The notes beneath the pieces were generated by a model. That model was given only the letters and a program-made list of their open reading frames with translations. It was not told the DNA's origin and did no database searches. Made by a program: the position numbers and the translations under genes. Below, piece by piece: positions 25,535-34,926 of a stretch of DNA of 64,000 nucleotides. Source of the stretch: Oscillospiraceae bacterium (GTDB lineage: Bacteria; Bacillota; Clostridia; Oscillospirales; Oscillospiraceae); the NCBI GenBank assembly GCA_015067995.1, contig SVLJ01000004.1, positions 1 to 64,000 of the forward strand, read 5' to 3'. Each line of letters starts with the position of its first letter. The first letter of the stretch is position 1.

Positions 25535-25930
25535 ATGATCATGATTGGCATGAAATGTCAGGTCCAGCAGCCCGTTACCGAGGCTTTGACGGCTGCATCC
25601 ATCGGTTCCGGCTCTCTGCCGGTATTTGGCACTCCCTACATGCTGGCCATGATGGAGAACGCCGCCCTCACCTGCCTGCAGACCTTCCTGCCGGAAGGCC
25701 GGAGCAGCGTCGGCACCCATCTGGACGTAAAACACACCGCCCCGTCCCCCGTCGGAATCATCGTTACCGCAGAAGCGGAAATCACCAGCGTCTCCGAAAA
25801 TGGGCGAATGGTGGATTTCGCTGTCCGTGCCTGGGATGAGAAGGGGCCCATCGGCGAGGGCACTCATACCCGCGCCATTATTGACTGCGAAAAATTCCTC
25901 AACAAATGCATTGCAAGGCTTGACAAGTAA
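25535..25930 (+). CDS. FlK-like hotdog thioesterase
   Basis: The 131-residue protein starts at ATG 25535 (GGAGG 8 bp before). It resembles fluoroacetyl-CoA thioesterase FlK and its many uncharacterised relatives. The residues matching the FlK triad are present: Thr33 in VFGTPYML, Glu41 in MMENAA and His67 in VKHTAP. The glycine-rich G(T)H turn (SSVGTHLDV) supports the hotdog fold. The substrate is probably an acyl-CoA, but fluoroacetyl-CoA is unlikely outside Streptomyces cattleya. No close functional neighbour hints at the pathway. Confidence 0.85.
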   Translation: MIMIGMKCQVQQPVTEALTAASIGSGSLPVFGTPYMLAMMENAALTCLQTFLPEGRSSVGTHLDVKHTAPSPVGIIVTAEAEITSVSENGRMVDFAVRAWDEKGPIGEGTHTRAIIDCEKFLNKCIARLDK

Positions 25931-25941
25931 ATTTACTTGTC
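25922..25941. repeat. Perfect 20-bp palindrome over a stop codon
   Basis: GACAAGTAAA / TTTACTTGTC spans the last codons and stop (TAA, 25928-25930) of the thioesterase gene, 2 bp before the terminator hairpin. It could form a second stem that assists termination, or be a chance operator-like site. Confidence 0.6.
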
Positions 25942-25943
25942 GC

Positions 25944-25980
25944 AAAAATGACCTCCGGAAAATTTCCGGAGGTCATTTTT
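25944..25980. terminator. Bidirectional terminator between thioesterase gene and polC
   Basis: Stem AAAAATGACCTCCGGAAA / TTTCCGGAGGTCATTTTT, 13 bp after the thioesterase stop and 4 bp from the polC stop on the other strand. Confidence 0.93.
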
Positions 25981-25984
25981 ATAT

Positions 25985-28900
25985 TCAGAACAGCGTCATC
26001 TGGCTGGTGTCCGCCATGCCAGCGAAGGCACCCAGCTTCTTCAGGGACTCAATATGCGCTTTGGACAGCTTGTTGCAGCACATGGAGAATTCTTCCACGG
26101 AGATGAAGGACTTCCCTTTCCGCTTCTCCACCGTGTCTAATGCCGCCGATTCGCCCAAGCCGTGAACAGAGGTGAACGGCGGGAGCAGGCCGCCTTCCAC
26201 CACCTTGAAATTGATGGCGTCAGACTCATAGATGTTGATGGGATAGAAGGTGAAGCCCCGGAGATAGAACTCATAGCATACCTCCAGCGTGGTCATCAGA
26301 TCCTGTTCCACAGCAGTGGCATCTTTGTTATTCTCGATCTCACGAATTTTTCGCTTCACTGCCTGTAAGCCGGCACAGCAGTATTCTGCGTCAAAGGCCT
26401 TTGCACGCACTGAGAAGAAGGTCGCATAGAACGCCAGCGGCTCATGCACTTTGAACCATGCAATACGGAAAGCCATCATAACATACGCCACTGCATGGGC
26501 TTTGGGGAACAGATAGCCAATTTTGGCCAGAGACTCAATATACCACTGAGGTACGTTATGTTCCTCCATGGCCTCTCTCCACCCCGGCTCAAAGCCGCCC
26601 TTCTTGACCTTGCCCTTTCGCACCGACTCCATGATCTTGAAGGACATCTTCGCCTCCAATCCCATAGAAATCAGATACAGCATAATATCGTCACGGCAGC
26701 CCACCGTTTCCGTAACGCTGGCAGTGCCGCTGACGATGAGGTCACGGGCGTTGCCGATCCATACGTCAGTACCGTGGGAGAAGCCGGAAAGCCGCACCAG
26801 CGTGTTGAAATCTTTTGGCTGGGTATCCATCAGCATCTGACGAGTAAACCGGGTATTGAACTCCGGGATGGCCACTGCACCGGTAGGGCCCAGAATCTCA
26901 TCATTTTCATAGCCCAGAACCTTGCTGTTGGTGAATATAGACATGGTGTCCGGATCATCCAAACGAATCTTTCGGGCATTGACACCGGTGAGATCCTCCA
27001 TCATACGTACCATGGTAGGGTCATCGTGTCCCAGCATATCCAGCTTCAGGAGGTTATCCTCCATACAGTGATATTCAAAATGCGTCGTGATGATATCAGA
27101 ATCCGCAGCTTCTGCCGGATGCTGCACCGGGCAGAAATCCTCCACATCCAGATCATCCGGCACTACCACCAGACCGCCGGGATGCTGACCGGTTGTCCGG
27201 CGCACACCAACGCAGCCCAGCGTCAGCCGGTTTTCCTCAGCTTTGCCGGCAGACATGCCGTTTTCCTCCAGATACTTGCGTACGAATCCGTAAGCCGTCT
27301 TTTCCGCCAGCGTACCGATGGTACCGGCACGGAACACCTGCGTCTCGCCGAACATCTCAATAGCGTGACGATGCGCTCTGGCCTGATATTCGCCGGAGAA
27401 GTTCAGGTCAATGTCAGGCACCTTGCCGCCGCCATAGCCCAGGAAGGTCTCAAAAGGAATATCAAATCCATCCTTGATGTATTCCGTTCCGCAGACAGGA
27501 CAGATTTTGTCCGGCATATCCGCACCGCAGCCGTAAGAACCATCCATAACAAACTCATGGTGCTTGCAGTTGGGACAGCGGTAGTGGGGCGGCAAAGCGT
27601 TTACCTCCGTGATCCCGGACATATACGCCACCAATGAGGAACCCACCGAGCCACGTGAGCCTACCAGATATCCGTTCTCCAGAGAGCGCTGCACCAGCTT
27701 CTGAGCAGACATATAAACCACGTCATACTTGCCCAGAATACCGCCCAGCTCCACATTCAGACGATCCGTGATCAGCGCCGGCAGTTCCTCACCGTACAGC
27801 TCATGGGCCTTACCCCAGACCATGTTGTTCAGATCCTCGCGGGAATTCTCCAGACGGGGCGGGTACAGCTTGCCGCCGGGCAGCAGCTCGTTGTTTTCCA
27901 CCATATCGGCAATCATCCTGGGGTTGGTGACTACCACTTCCATAGCCTTTTCCTTGCCCAGATAGGAGAATTCCTCCAGCATTTCGTCGGTGGTCTTAAA
28001 GTAAATGGGCAGCGGCTCGTTGGCATCCGGAAACTTCTTGGACGCCAGCAGAATATGACGGTACACCTCATCCTCCGGTTCCAGAAAATGCACGTCACCG
28101 GTGGCACACACAGGCTTACCCAACTCCTCGCCCAGACGAACTACGGTTCGGTTAAACTCCCGCAGTTCCTCCTCGGAATGCACCGTACCGTCCCGCAGCA
28201 TGAAGGCGTTGTTGCACAGTGGCTGGATCTCCAGGAAGTCGTAATAGGACGCGATACGTTTCAGCTCGTCCCAGTCCTTGTGATCCACCACCGCCTTGAA
28301 CAGCTCGCCCGCTTCGCAGGCAGAACCTACGATCAGACCTTCCCGGTGCTGGTTCAATTCGCTCTTGGGAATAATGGGCACACGCTTAAAATACTTCAGA
28401 TTGGACATAGAAATCAGCTGATAGAGATTCTTCATGCCCATCTTGTTTCTGGCAATAAGGATGATGTGCTTTGGGAAACGGTTGCTTTTGGAGCCTTGCG
28501 GCCGCAGCTTCTCCATCTCCCGATTGATGGCCTGCAGTGTGTGGATTCCCCGTTCATGGAGCATCTTCCAGAATGGAATCAGCATATATCCCACCGTAGC
28601 CGCGTCATCCGACGCACGATGATGATTAAAGTTGGGCAGATCCAGAGCATCCGCCACAATATTCAGCTTGTATTTCCCCAGATCCGGCAGCAGATTCTGT
28701 GCCAGAATCAGGGAGTCGATATATGTGGGGTGGAACTCCAGCCCCACTTGCCTGCAGCCGGCACGGATGAAGCTGATGTCAAACTCCGCGTTATGAGCCG
28801 CCAGAGGACGCCCATCCACGAAATTCAAAAATTCTGTCAGTGCATCCTTCAGATCCGGTGCATCTTTCAGCATCTCATCCGTAATACCGGTGAGACCGAT

Positions 28901-29968
28901 GATCTCCGGCGTCAGCTTTCTATGGGGATTCACAAAGGTCTGGAAACGCTCTGTGATCTCACCATTGCGCAGTACCACAGCGCCGATCTCCGTAATGGTC
29001 TCCGCATTGAGATTCAAGCCGGTGGTCTCGATGTCAAAGCAGACGATATCATCCTCCAGAGAACCATCCCGCTGCCCGTGAACAACAATACGGTCATCCA
29101 GATTGTTGATAAAATAGCCTTCCATGCCATAGAGGATTTTGATCTTACCGCCGGCGGCCTTCATAGCATCCGGGTAGGACTGTGCCACGCCGTGATCGGT
29201 AATCGCAACAGCAGGATGTCCCCATTTAATGGCCTGCTTCACCATGGCCTTGGTATCTGTCAGAGCATCCATATTGCTCATGCGGGTATGCATGTGCAGT
29301 TCCACACGCTTGACTTCTGCCTTGTCTTCCCTGCTTTTATGCTCAGCCTTATTGACGTTATAGGGATTCATCTGGATATCCTTACCATCCCATGTAGGCT
29401 CCATCTTTCCCTGCACCGTCAGCCACATACCAGGCTGGATGGCATTGCCAAAGGTCTCCGCTTCTTTCGCCGTCAGATTCTTACAGACGCTCACCGAATT
29501 GGTATAATCCGTCATATCGAAGCTCAGCCGCCACATGCCAGGACGCCGGGTCTCACGGCACTCCACAAAGAATACCTGTCCCGTAACCACTGCATTGCCC
29601 ATCTTGAGGCTCAAATCCCGCATAGGAACGCTCTTTGCCTTGATGGGTTTGCCCAACAGCACATCGCCGGTTGGAACAGAAGGTTTGCCTCCTGTGGGAA
29701 TATCCGCAGCAGGCAGCGTCGGTAGGGGCTCTGAGCACTCCGCCTGAATCTTCACTGCAGAAAAACCGTATGTAGCAGCAATGATCCGCTGCAGAACCTC
29801 CACATCTTCCGCCGTCAGCAATTGGCGGGTCGTGATCTGCAGTTCCATGACAAAGCTGCTCTGGTCGATGACCGCACCAGTGATGACGGCACCACCCAAC
29901 CGGATCTTCAGTTCCGGAGGCGGCAGCAAGTCCGCAAACATATTAAAAAATGGTATCTTCTGAGCCAT
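25985..29968 (-). CDS. polC: DNA polymerase III PolC-type
   Basis: PolC is the main replicative polymerase of Firmicutes. The 1327-residue protein shows, in order: an N-terminal region and an OB fold (to about residue 215), the PHP domain split around an exonuclease (ELHMHTRMSNMDALTD near 223; ITDHG), and the DEDD proofreading exonuclease (FDIETTGLN, Asp312 and Glu314). A zinc module follows (CPNCKHHE ... CPVCGTEY), then the polymerase active site PDIDLNFSG (Asp852, Asp854). It is about 100 residues shorter than the Bacillus enzyme, mostly at the N-terminus. It is the last gene of the pyrH-to-polC cluster. Confidence 0.97.
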   Translation of the reverse strand: MAQKIPFFNMFADLLPPPELKIRLGGAVITGAVIDQSSFVMELQITTRQLLTAEDVEVLQRIIAATYGFSAVKIQAECSEPLPTLPAADIPTGGKPSVPTGDVLLGKPIKAKSVPMRDLSLKMGNAVVTGQVFFVECRETRRPGMWRLSFDMTDYTNSVSVCKNLTAKEAETFGNAIQPGMWLTVQGKMEPTWDGKDIQMNPYNVNKAEHKSREDKAEVKRVELHMHTRMSNMDALTDTKAMVKQAIKWGHPAVAITDHGVAQSYPDAMKAAGGKIKILYGMEGYFINNLDDRIVVHGQRDGSLEDDIVCFDIETTGLNLNAETITEIGAVVLRNGEITERFQTFVNPHRKLTPEIIGLTGITDEMLKDAPDLKDALTEFLNFVDGRPLAAHNAEFDISFIRAGCRQVGLEFHPTYIDSLILAQNLLPDLGKYKLNIVADALDLPNFNHHRASDDAATVGYMLIPFWKMLHERGIHTLQAINREMEKLRPQGSKSNRFPKHIILIARNKMGMKNLYQLISMSNLKYFKRVPIIPKSELNQHREGLIVGSACEAGELFKAVVDHKDWDELKRIASYYDFLEIQPLCNNAFMLRDGTVHSEEELREFNRTVVRLGEELGKPVCATGDVHFLEPEDEVYRHILLASKKFPDANEPLPIYFKTTDEMLEEFSYLGKEKAMEVVVTNPRMIADMVENNELLPGGKLYPPRLENSREDLNNMVWGKAHELYGEELPALITDRLNVELGGILGKYDVVYMSAQKLVQRSLENGYLVGSRGSVGSSLVAYMSGITEVNALPPHYRCPNCKHHEFVMDGSYGCGADMPDKICPVCGTEYIKDGFDIPFETFLGYGGGKVPDIDLNFSGEYQARAHRHAIEMFGETQVFRAGTIGTLAEKTAYGFVRKYLEENGMSAGKAEENRLTLGCVGVRRTTGQHPGGLVVVPDDLDVEDFCPVQHPAEAADSDIITTHFEYHCMEDNLLKLDMLGHDDPTMVRMMEDLTGVNARKIRLDDPDTMSIFTNSKVLGYENDEILGPTGAVAIPEFNTRFTRQMLMDTQPKDFNTLVRLSGFSHGTDVWIGNARDLIVSGTASVTETVGCRDDIMLYLISMGLEAKMSFKIMESVRKGKVKKGGFEPGWREAMEEHNVPQWYIESLAKIGYLFPKAHAVAYVMMAFRIAWFKVHEPLAFYATFFSVRAKAFDAEYCCAGLQAVKRKIREIENNKDATAVEQDLMTTLEVCYEFYLRGFTFYPINIYESDAINFKVVEGGLLPPFTSVHGLGESAALDTVEKRKGKSFISVEEFSMCCNKLSKAHIESLKKLGAFAGMADTSQMTLF

Positions 29969-30017
29969 TGATTTTCTCCGTTATATTTCCTTATGCCGAA
30001 GTCCCCTCTTGCGCAGG

Positions 30018-30040
30018 AATCCCGTCCACAGGACGGGATT
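30018..30040. other. Hairpin between ispG and polC
   Basis: Perfect inverted repeat AATCCCGTCC-ACA-GGACGGGATT in the 92-bp gap between two genes of the same direction. It lacks a T-tract on the minus strand, so it may be a processing or stability element, not a strong terminator. Confidence 0.5.
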
Positions 30041-30060
30041 TTCCAGCCTGATGCGGGAGA

Positions 30061-31098
30061 TCACAGCTTCTGAATTTCTTCCATCAACGCATCTACAAGT
30101 CGCTCCTGCGGTACTTTGTAAAGGACTTCCCCTTTGCGGAACAACAATCCCTCTCCCTTACCGCCAGCAATGCCGATATCTGCAGCTGCAGCTTCTCCTG
30201 GGCCGTTCACCACGCACCCCATCACCGCAACGGTGATATTTTTATCGCAGTTAGCCAGCCGTCTCTCCACTTCCTCCGCGATGGGGATCAGATCGATACG
30301 GGTGCGGCCGCAGGTAGGACAGGCAATCAGATTCACGCCCTCTTTCCGCAATCCGGCAGCCTTCAGGATCTTCTGTGCGGCATAAATCTCCTCCACAGGA
30401 TCTGCCGTCAGCGTTACACGGATCGTATCTCCGATCCCCATGCACAGCAGGCCGCCAATGCCCATGGCAGATTTCACCATGCCCATGGATGGCGTTCCCG
30501 CCTCGGTTACACCCAAATGCAGCGGATAGTCGGTTTGATCACTGAGCAGCCTGTAAGCCGCCATCGTCAACGGCACATCCGAGCATTTCACGCTGATGCA
30601 GATATCATCAAAGTCAAAACGGTTCAGCAGCGCCACATGACCCATGGCACTTTCCACCAGCGCCTCTGCCGTGACACCGCCATATTTGGCACGCAGCTCC
30701 TTTTCCAGAGAACCGCCGTTGACACCGATGCGAATGGGAATATTCCTCTGACGACACGCATCCGCTACCGCCTTTACATTTTCCACCGCACCGATATTGC
30801 CGGGATTGATACGGATGGCATCGATTCCCCGCTCTGCACACATCAAAGCATAGCGGAAATTGAAATGGATGTCTGCGATCAGCGGAATGTGGATCTTCTC
30901 TTTGATACGATCCACCGCCAATGCCGCAGCTTCATCGGGAATGGCCACGCGAATGATCTCGCAGCCAGCATCCTCCAGACGGAGGATCTGCTCCACGGTG
31001 GCATCCACATCATGCGTTTTGGTATTGCACATGGACTGAATGGAGACCGGAGCACCTCCGCCCACCGGCACGTTGCCTACAAACAGTTGCTTTGTCAC
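30061..31098 (-). CDS. ispG: 4-hydroxy-3-methylbut-2-enyl-diphosphate synthase
   Basis: IspG (GcpE) is an iron-sulfur enzyme of the MEP isoprenoid pathway converting MEcPP to HMBPP with reduced flavodoxin or ferredoxin. The 345-residue protein contains IQSMCNTKTHD at the N-terminus, IRINPGNIG, and the cluster ligands in ACPTCGRTRIDL and VAVMGCVVNGPGEA. Its length fits the two-domain bacterial form. It shares the operon with dxr, so two MEP enzymes are encoded together; uppS, using the product of the pathway, is in the same operon. Confidence 0.96.
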   Translation of the reverse strand: MTKQLFVGNVPVGGGAPVSIQSMCNTKTHDVDATVEQILRLEDAGCEIIRVAIPDEAAALAVDRIKEKIHIPLIADIHFNFRYALMCAERGIDAIRINPGNIGAVENVKAVADACRQRNIPIRIGVNGGSLEKELRAKYGGVTAEALVESAMGHVALLNRFDFDDICISVKCSDVPLTMAAYRLLSDQTDYPLHLGVTEAGTPSMGMVKSAMGIGGLLCMGIGDTIRVTLTADPVEEIYAAQKILKAAGLRKEGVNLIACPTCGRTRIDLIPIAEEVERRLANCDKNITVAVMGCVVNGPGEAAAADIGIAGGKGEGLLFRKGEVLYKVPQERLVDALMEEIQKL

Positions 31099-31110
31099 GG
31101 TCGTTCCTCC

Positions 31111-32187
31111 TTATCCAAACAGCTTCCGCACATCATTCACTGCAACCACTGCCATGAAAATCAGCAGCAAAACCAGAAACGCAGAGGTGACAGCCATTTC
31201 AAACTTCTCAGGAATCTTTTTCTGAAACAACTTATATGCAATAGCATCCAGCACCAAAAACAGAATGTGACCGCCATCCAGCGCCGGAATCGGCAGCAGA
31301 TTCATCACAGAGAGATTGATGGCAATCAGCGCCGCAATAAACAGGATATTGTCTGCGGCGGCTCTTGGTGTCTCCGCCTGCGTCCCCGCCTGCGTAATGG
31401 TTCCCACGATGGCCACCGGGCCGCCGATATCGTCCATACCGGCATCGCCGGTAATCATCTGAACCAGACTGAAACGCACCATCTGCACGAAATCCAATGC
31501 CGTATACCACACATATTTCAGACGCACTCCGAAGTTCGCCGTTACTTTGGCACGACCGACATAAAGGCCAAAGCCACGATACGTGGAGCCATCATTACCG
31601 GTATAGTCATCACGATACATGGGGAAATCGTTCAGAACTACCTTTTTGCCGTCACGGAGTACCACCAGATCCATCCCCCGGCCGTCGTTGTAGGTAAGAT
31701 AGAGGCTGGCGTCTCCGGCCATATAGGTCCTGTATCCATCAATGGAATAGAATCGGTCGCCCACCATCAGGCCATTTTCTCCCTCGTGGGGAAACCCTTC
31801 CGCAAACCCAGCCACTTCATCCACATAGAATGCCGCCGCGCCCGCATAGAGGATTGCGATAATCAGCACACCGGTGAGGAAATTCATGGCCGATCCCGCC
31901 ACAAAAATCAGTAGCTTTTTCCAGAAGCCCTGTTTCATCAGCGCTCGGGGGCTATCGGATTCCTCACTTTCGCCCTCCATGGCACAATAGCCGCCAATGG
32001 GCAGAAGGCGAAGAGAATACTGCGTTTCTTCCGTATCCTTTTTCCAGATGGCAGGCCCCATTCCGATGGAAAACTCATTGACCTGCACGCCGCAGAGTTT
32101 TGCGGCCAGAAAATGTCCCAGCTCGTGTACGGCAATCAATACGCCGAACACCAGCAAAGCCACAAGGATAAACAGGATGGTCGTCAT
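31111..32187 (-). CDS. rseP: Site-2 intramembrane zinc metalloprotease RseP/RasP
   Basis: The 358-residue membrane protease has the zinc site HELGH at residues 21-25 in the first membrane helix, and the third ligand in NLLPIPALDGGH near residue 300. A single PDZ domain lies between. Further membrane helices follow the LDGGH motif. Family members cut signal-peptide remnants and anti-sigma factors; RasP acts on RsiW in Bacillus. It is 12 bp from ispG and 19 bp after dxr. Confidence 0.95.
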   Translation of the reverse strand: MTTILFILVALLVFGVLIAVHELGHFLAAKLCGVQVNEFSIGMGPAIWKKDTEETQYSLRLLPIGGYCAMEGESEESDSPRALMKQGFWKKLLIFVAGSAMNFLTGVLIIAILYAGAAAFYVDEVAGFAEGFPHEGENGLMVGDRFYSIDGYRTYMAGDASLYLTYNDGRGMDLVVLRDGKKVVLNDFPMYRDDYTGNDGSTYRGFGLYVGRAKVTANFGVRLKYVWYTALDFVQMVRFSLVQMITGDAGMDDIGGPVAIVGTITQAGTQAETPRAAADNILFIAALIAINLSVMNLLPIPALDGGHILFLVLDAIAYKLFQKKIPEKFEMAVTSAFLVLLLIFMAVVAVNDVRKLFG

Positions 32188-32206
32188 ATACAGCTCCTTA
32201 CATCAC

Positions 32207-33358
32207 TCAGGGATTCTGATATTCCAAAACAGCACGGCGTGCTGCCGCATCTGCCGCCAGAATATCTTCCAGCGATGGAGTCTTCTCCACCGTTACCAAC
32301 GCTCTGGCAGCAGCGATTCTGCGTGGAATGTCGTTAAAGCCGATGCGTTTCTCCAGAAACAGGCGCACAGCCTCTTCATTGGCACCATTGAGAATGGCAC
32401 AAGCCGTCCCCCCCTCCTCTGCCGCCTCGCGAGCCATCCGCAGGCAGGGGAACGCATCCATATCAGGCTGGGCAAAGCTCAGCGGCGGACAGCGCAGCAG
32501 ATCCAGAGGCTCCGCAGCAGACTCTGCACGCAATGGATAGGTCATGGCATAGCGGATGGGCAGACGCATATCCGGCGTACCAAGCTGTGCCAGCACCGCA
32601 CCATCCTTGAATTCCACCATGGAATGCACAATACTCTGGCGATGGACGATGGCATCCACACGCTCCAACGGCAGACGATAGAGCCGCATGGCTTCGATAA
32701 TCTCCAAGCCTTTGTTCATCAGGGTAGCACTGTCGATGGTGATTTTTGCACCCATGGTCCAGTTGGGATGCCGCAGTGCATCCTCTCTTGTCATGTTTTC
32801 CAGCTCGTCAAAGGATTTGCCAAAAAACGGGCCGCCGGAGCAGGTCAGCAGCAAGCGGCGAATTTCGCTTCTGTCGCGGCAGCCCTGCAGACACTGAAAG
32901 ATGGCGGAATGTTCGCTGTCCACCGGAATAATCTCCGTGCCCCAGGTATCCGCCGCATCCATCACCAGCTCACCGGCACATACCAGTGTCTCCTTATTGG
33001 CCAATGCAATACGCTTCTTCTCACGAATGGCAGCCAAAGTTGGCTTCAGTCCCACCATGCCCACCACGGCTGTTACCACAGTATCTGCCTCAGGGTGCAC
33101 CGCCGCTTCGCACAGCGCCTCAAAACCACCCAGCACCCGGGTGTTCGTATCTGCCAGACGCACCTTCAAGTCTTCTGCAGCCTTCTCATCGGTCATGACA
33201 GCCAGCGCAGGACGAAATTTACGCACCTGCTCCTCCATGCGTTCCACACTGGAATTGGCAGTGATGGCAGCTACACGCAGTCCCAGTTCCTCTGCCACTT
33301 TCAGCGTCTGCCGACCAATGGAGCCGGTAGATCCCAGTATCGAAATTGTATTCGTCAT
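32207..33358 (-). CDS. dxr: 1-deoxy-D-xylulose 5-phosphate reductoisomerase
   Basis: Dxr converts DXP to MEP with NADPH, the committed step of the MEP pathway. The 383-residue protein begins with the nucleotide-binding ISILGSTGSIGRQTLKVAEE. It has the metal-site stretch VDSEHSAIFQCLQG, the loop TCSGGPFFGK and WTMGAKITIDSATLMNKGLE, all hallmarks of Dxr. It is placed between cdsA and rseP, the order seen in many Firmicutes. Confidence 0.97.
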   Translation of the reverse strand: MTNTISILGSTGSIGRQTLKVAEELGLRVAAITANSSVERMEEQVRKFRPALAVMTDEKAAEDLKVRLADTNTRVLGGFEALCEAAVHPEADTVVTAVVGMVGLKPTLAAIREKKRIALANKETLVCAGELVMDAADTWGTEIIPVDSEHSAIFQCLQGCRDRSEIRRLLLTCSGGPFFGKSFDELENMTREDALRHPNWTMGAKITIDSATLMNKGLEIIEAMRLYRLPLERVDAIVHRQSIVHSMVEFKDGAVLAQLGTPDMRLPIRYAMTYPLRAESAAEPLDLLRCPPLSFAQPDMDAFPCLRMAREAAEEGGTACAILNGANEEAVRLFLEKRIGFNDIPRRIAAARALVTVEKTPSLEDILAADAAARRAVLEYQNP

Positions 33359-33367
33359 ACTCGTCCC

Positions 33368-34174
33368 TTATTTCATCAGATTCAGCACGATCTCAATCAC
33401 CGGCGCCACAAACAGCACACTGTCAAACCGATCCAGTATGCCGCCATGTGCCAGAAACAGCTTGCCATAGTCCTTTACGCCAAATTCCCGCTTGATGAGA
33501 GAAAAGCTCAGATCACCGATCTGCGCCACTACGCCGCAAACCAGTGCCAACAGGCACATAGAGCCGTATGCGATGCTGCCGCCAAACCAACGGTTCATCA
33601 CAAATGCAAACAGCAGTCCGCATACTATATTGCCAATCAGACCGCCAACGGAGCCTTCCACGCTCTTTTTCGGACTGACCTTGGGTGCCAGCTTATGCTT
33701 GCCAATGGTACAGCCCACAAAATACGCAAAGGTATCGCAGGCAAAGCTGAGGATAAAAGGCAGCAGCAGGTATGCGCGATGCAGTCCGGCACTTTCCATT
33801 CGCAAAAACGCAGAAAAGGAATAGCCGATGGCAATACTGCCAAACAGCGCCGCCATGATCTGCGCAAACTTAATCTCACTTGCTTTAATAATGGCATAGC
33901 CAAACACACAAATCGCCTCTGCCACAAACAACAAGGCCATGCTGTACGGCTGCTGATCGCACCAATATGCGGTAACAGCAGCACAAATCGCGCTAATCAC
34001 ACACATATCCGTGCGCTTTTCACCACTGACACACTGCTGCAGTTCAACAGCACCAAAACCGGCCAGTATGCACAACGCTGCCAGTATCACAAACACCGGC
34101 GCACCCAATACCACCCACAGCAGCAGCGGTACGCCAACTACGGAAACCAGCAGTCTCGATTTCAGAGAACTCAT
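33368..34174 (-). CDS. cdsA: Phosphatidate cytidylyltransferase CdsA
   Basis: CdsA makes CDP-diacylglycerol from phosphatidic acid and CTP at the membrane. The 268-residue protein has about eight hydrophobic segments, SPKKSVEGSVGG and the C-terminal signature with KREFGVKDYGKLFLAHGG followed by ILDRFDS. It overlaps uppS by 4 bp (ATGA). Confidence 0.95.
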   Translation of the reverse strand: MSSLKSRLLVSVVGVPLLLWVVLGAPVFVILAALCILAGFGAVELQQCVSGEKRTDMCVISAICAAVTAYWCDQQPYSMALLFVAEAICVFGYAIIKASEIKFAQIMAALFGSIAIGYSFSAFLRMESAGLHRAYLLLPFILSFACDTFAYFVGCTIGKHKLAPKVSPKKSVEGSVGGLIGNIVCGLLFAFVMNRWFGGSIAYGSMCLLALVCGVVAQIGDLSFSLIKREFGVKDYGKLFLAHGGILDRFDSVLFVAPVIEIVLNLMK

Positions 34175-34926
34175 TTCTTTACGCCTCCAAATCGTCTGTC
34201 TCTCGCCTGATATGCCACGATGGCCTTCTCCAGTTCAGCCTCGTCAAAATCAGGCCACAGCACATCGGTATAGTAAAACTCGGAATAGGCACACTGCCAC
34301 AGCAGAAAGTTGCTCAGACGCAGTTCTCCGCTGGGACGAATGATCAGCTCCGGGTCTGGGATTCCGGCAGAATCCAGATAGGAGGAAAACAGTGCGTCAT
34401 CCAGCTCGTCGGCAGCACACTTCCCTGCTGCACAGTCCTCCGCAAAACGGCGGGCAGCACGCAGGATCTCATCCCGGCCACCGTAATTGAGACACACATT
34501 GGCCTGAAACGCATCTGCACCCAGATGCTCTGTGATTTCATCCGTTTCCCGAGCCAGCGCCTGCAGTTCCGGATCGATGGGGGACATATCTCCAAAAAAG
34601 TGCAGACGGATATTGTCCCGCTCCATAGTGGCCACCGCCTCCTGCAGATATCTCTTCAGCAGCCCCATGATGGTTCCCACTTCATCAGCGGAACGCTTCC
34701 AGTTTTCTGTGGAAAACGCATAGACGGTCAGATACTGCACACCCAGATTCTTACAGTAGGTGGCGATGCGGCGGAAGGTCTCCGCCCCGGCCTTGTGACC
34801 TGCCGTACGGGGCAATCCCCGCCGGGTTGCCCACCTGCCGTTGCCGTCCATAATAATAGCGATGTGGCGAGGCAGGCGATCCACATCCACCTGCCCCGCC
34901 GTTACGGTTTTTAAAATATCCGCCAT
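34171..34926 (-). CDS. uppS: Undecaprenyl diphosphate synthase
   Basis: UppS builds the C55 lipid carrier precursor for cell-wall polymers from farnesyl and isopentenyl diphosphates. The 251-residue cis-prenyltransferase has IAIIMDGNGRWATRRG with the catalytic Asp27, then YLTVYAFSTENWKRS and ELIIRPSGELRLSNFLLWQ, the conserved regions. It overlaps frr by 1 bp and cdsA by 4 bp. Confidence 0.97.
   Translation of the reverse strand: MADILKTVTAGQVDVDRLPRHIAIIMDGNGRWATRRGLPRTAGHKAGAETFRRIATYCKNLGVQYLTVYAFSTENWKRSADEVGTIMGLLKRYLQEAVATMERDNIRLHFFGDMSPIDPELQALARETDEITEHLGADAFQANVCLNYGGRDEILRAARRFAEDCAAGKCAADELDDALFSSYLDSAGIPDPELIIRPSGELRLSNFLLWQCAYSEFYYTDVLWPDFDEAELEKAIVAYQARDRRFGGVKK

Noticed and set aside
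27803-29725. A 640-codon plus-strand frame opposite polC
   Set aside because: Codon-bias shadow; polC motifs are intact on the minus strand and the shadow protein is a His/Gln/Arg-rich jumble.
31997-34210. A 737-codon plus-strand frame opposite rseP, dxr and cdsA
   Set aside because: It crosses three well-defined genes of the other strand and has no domain.
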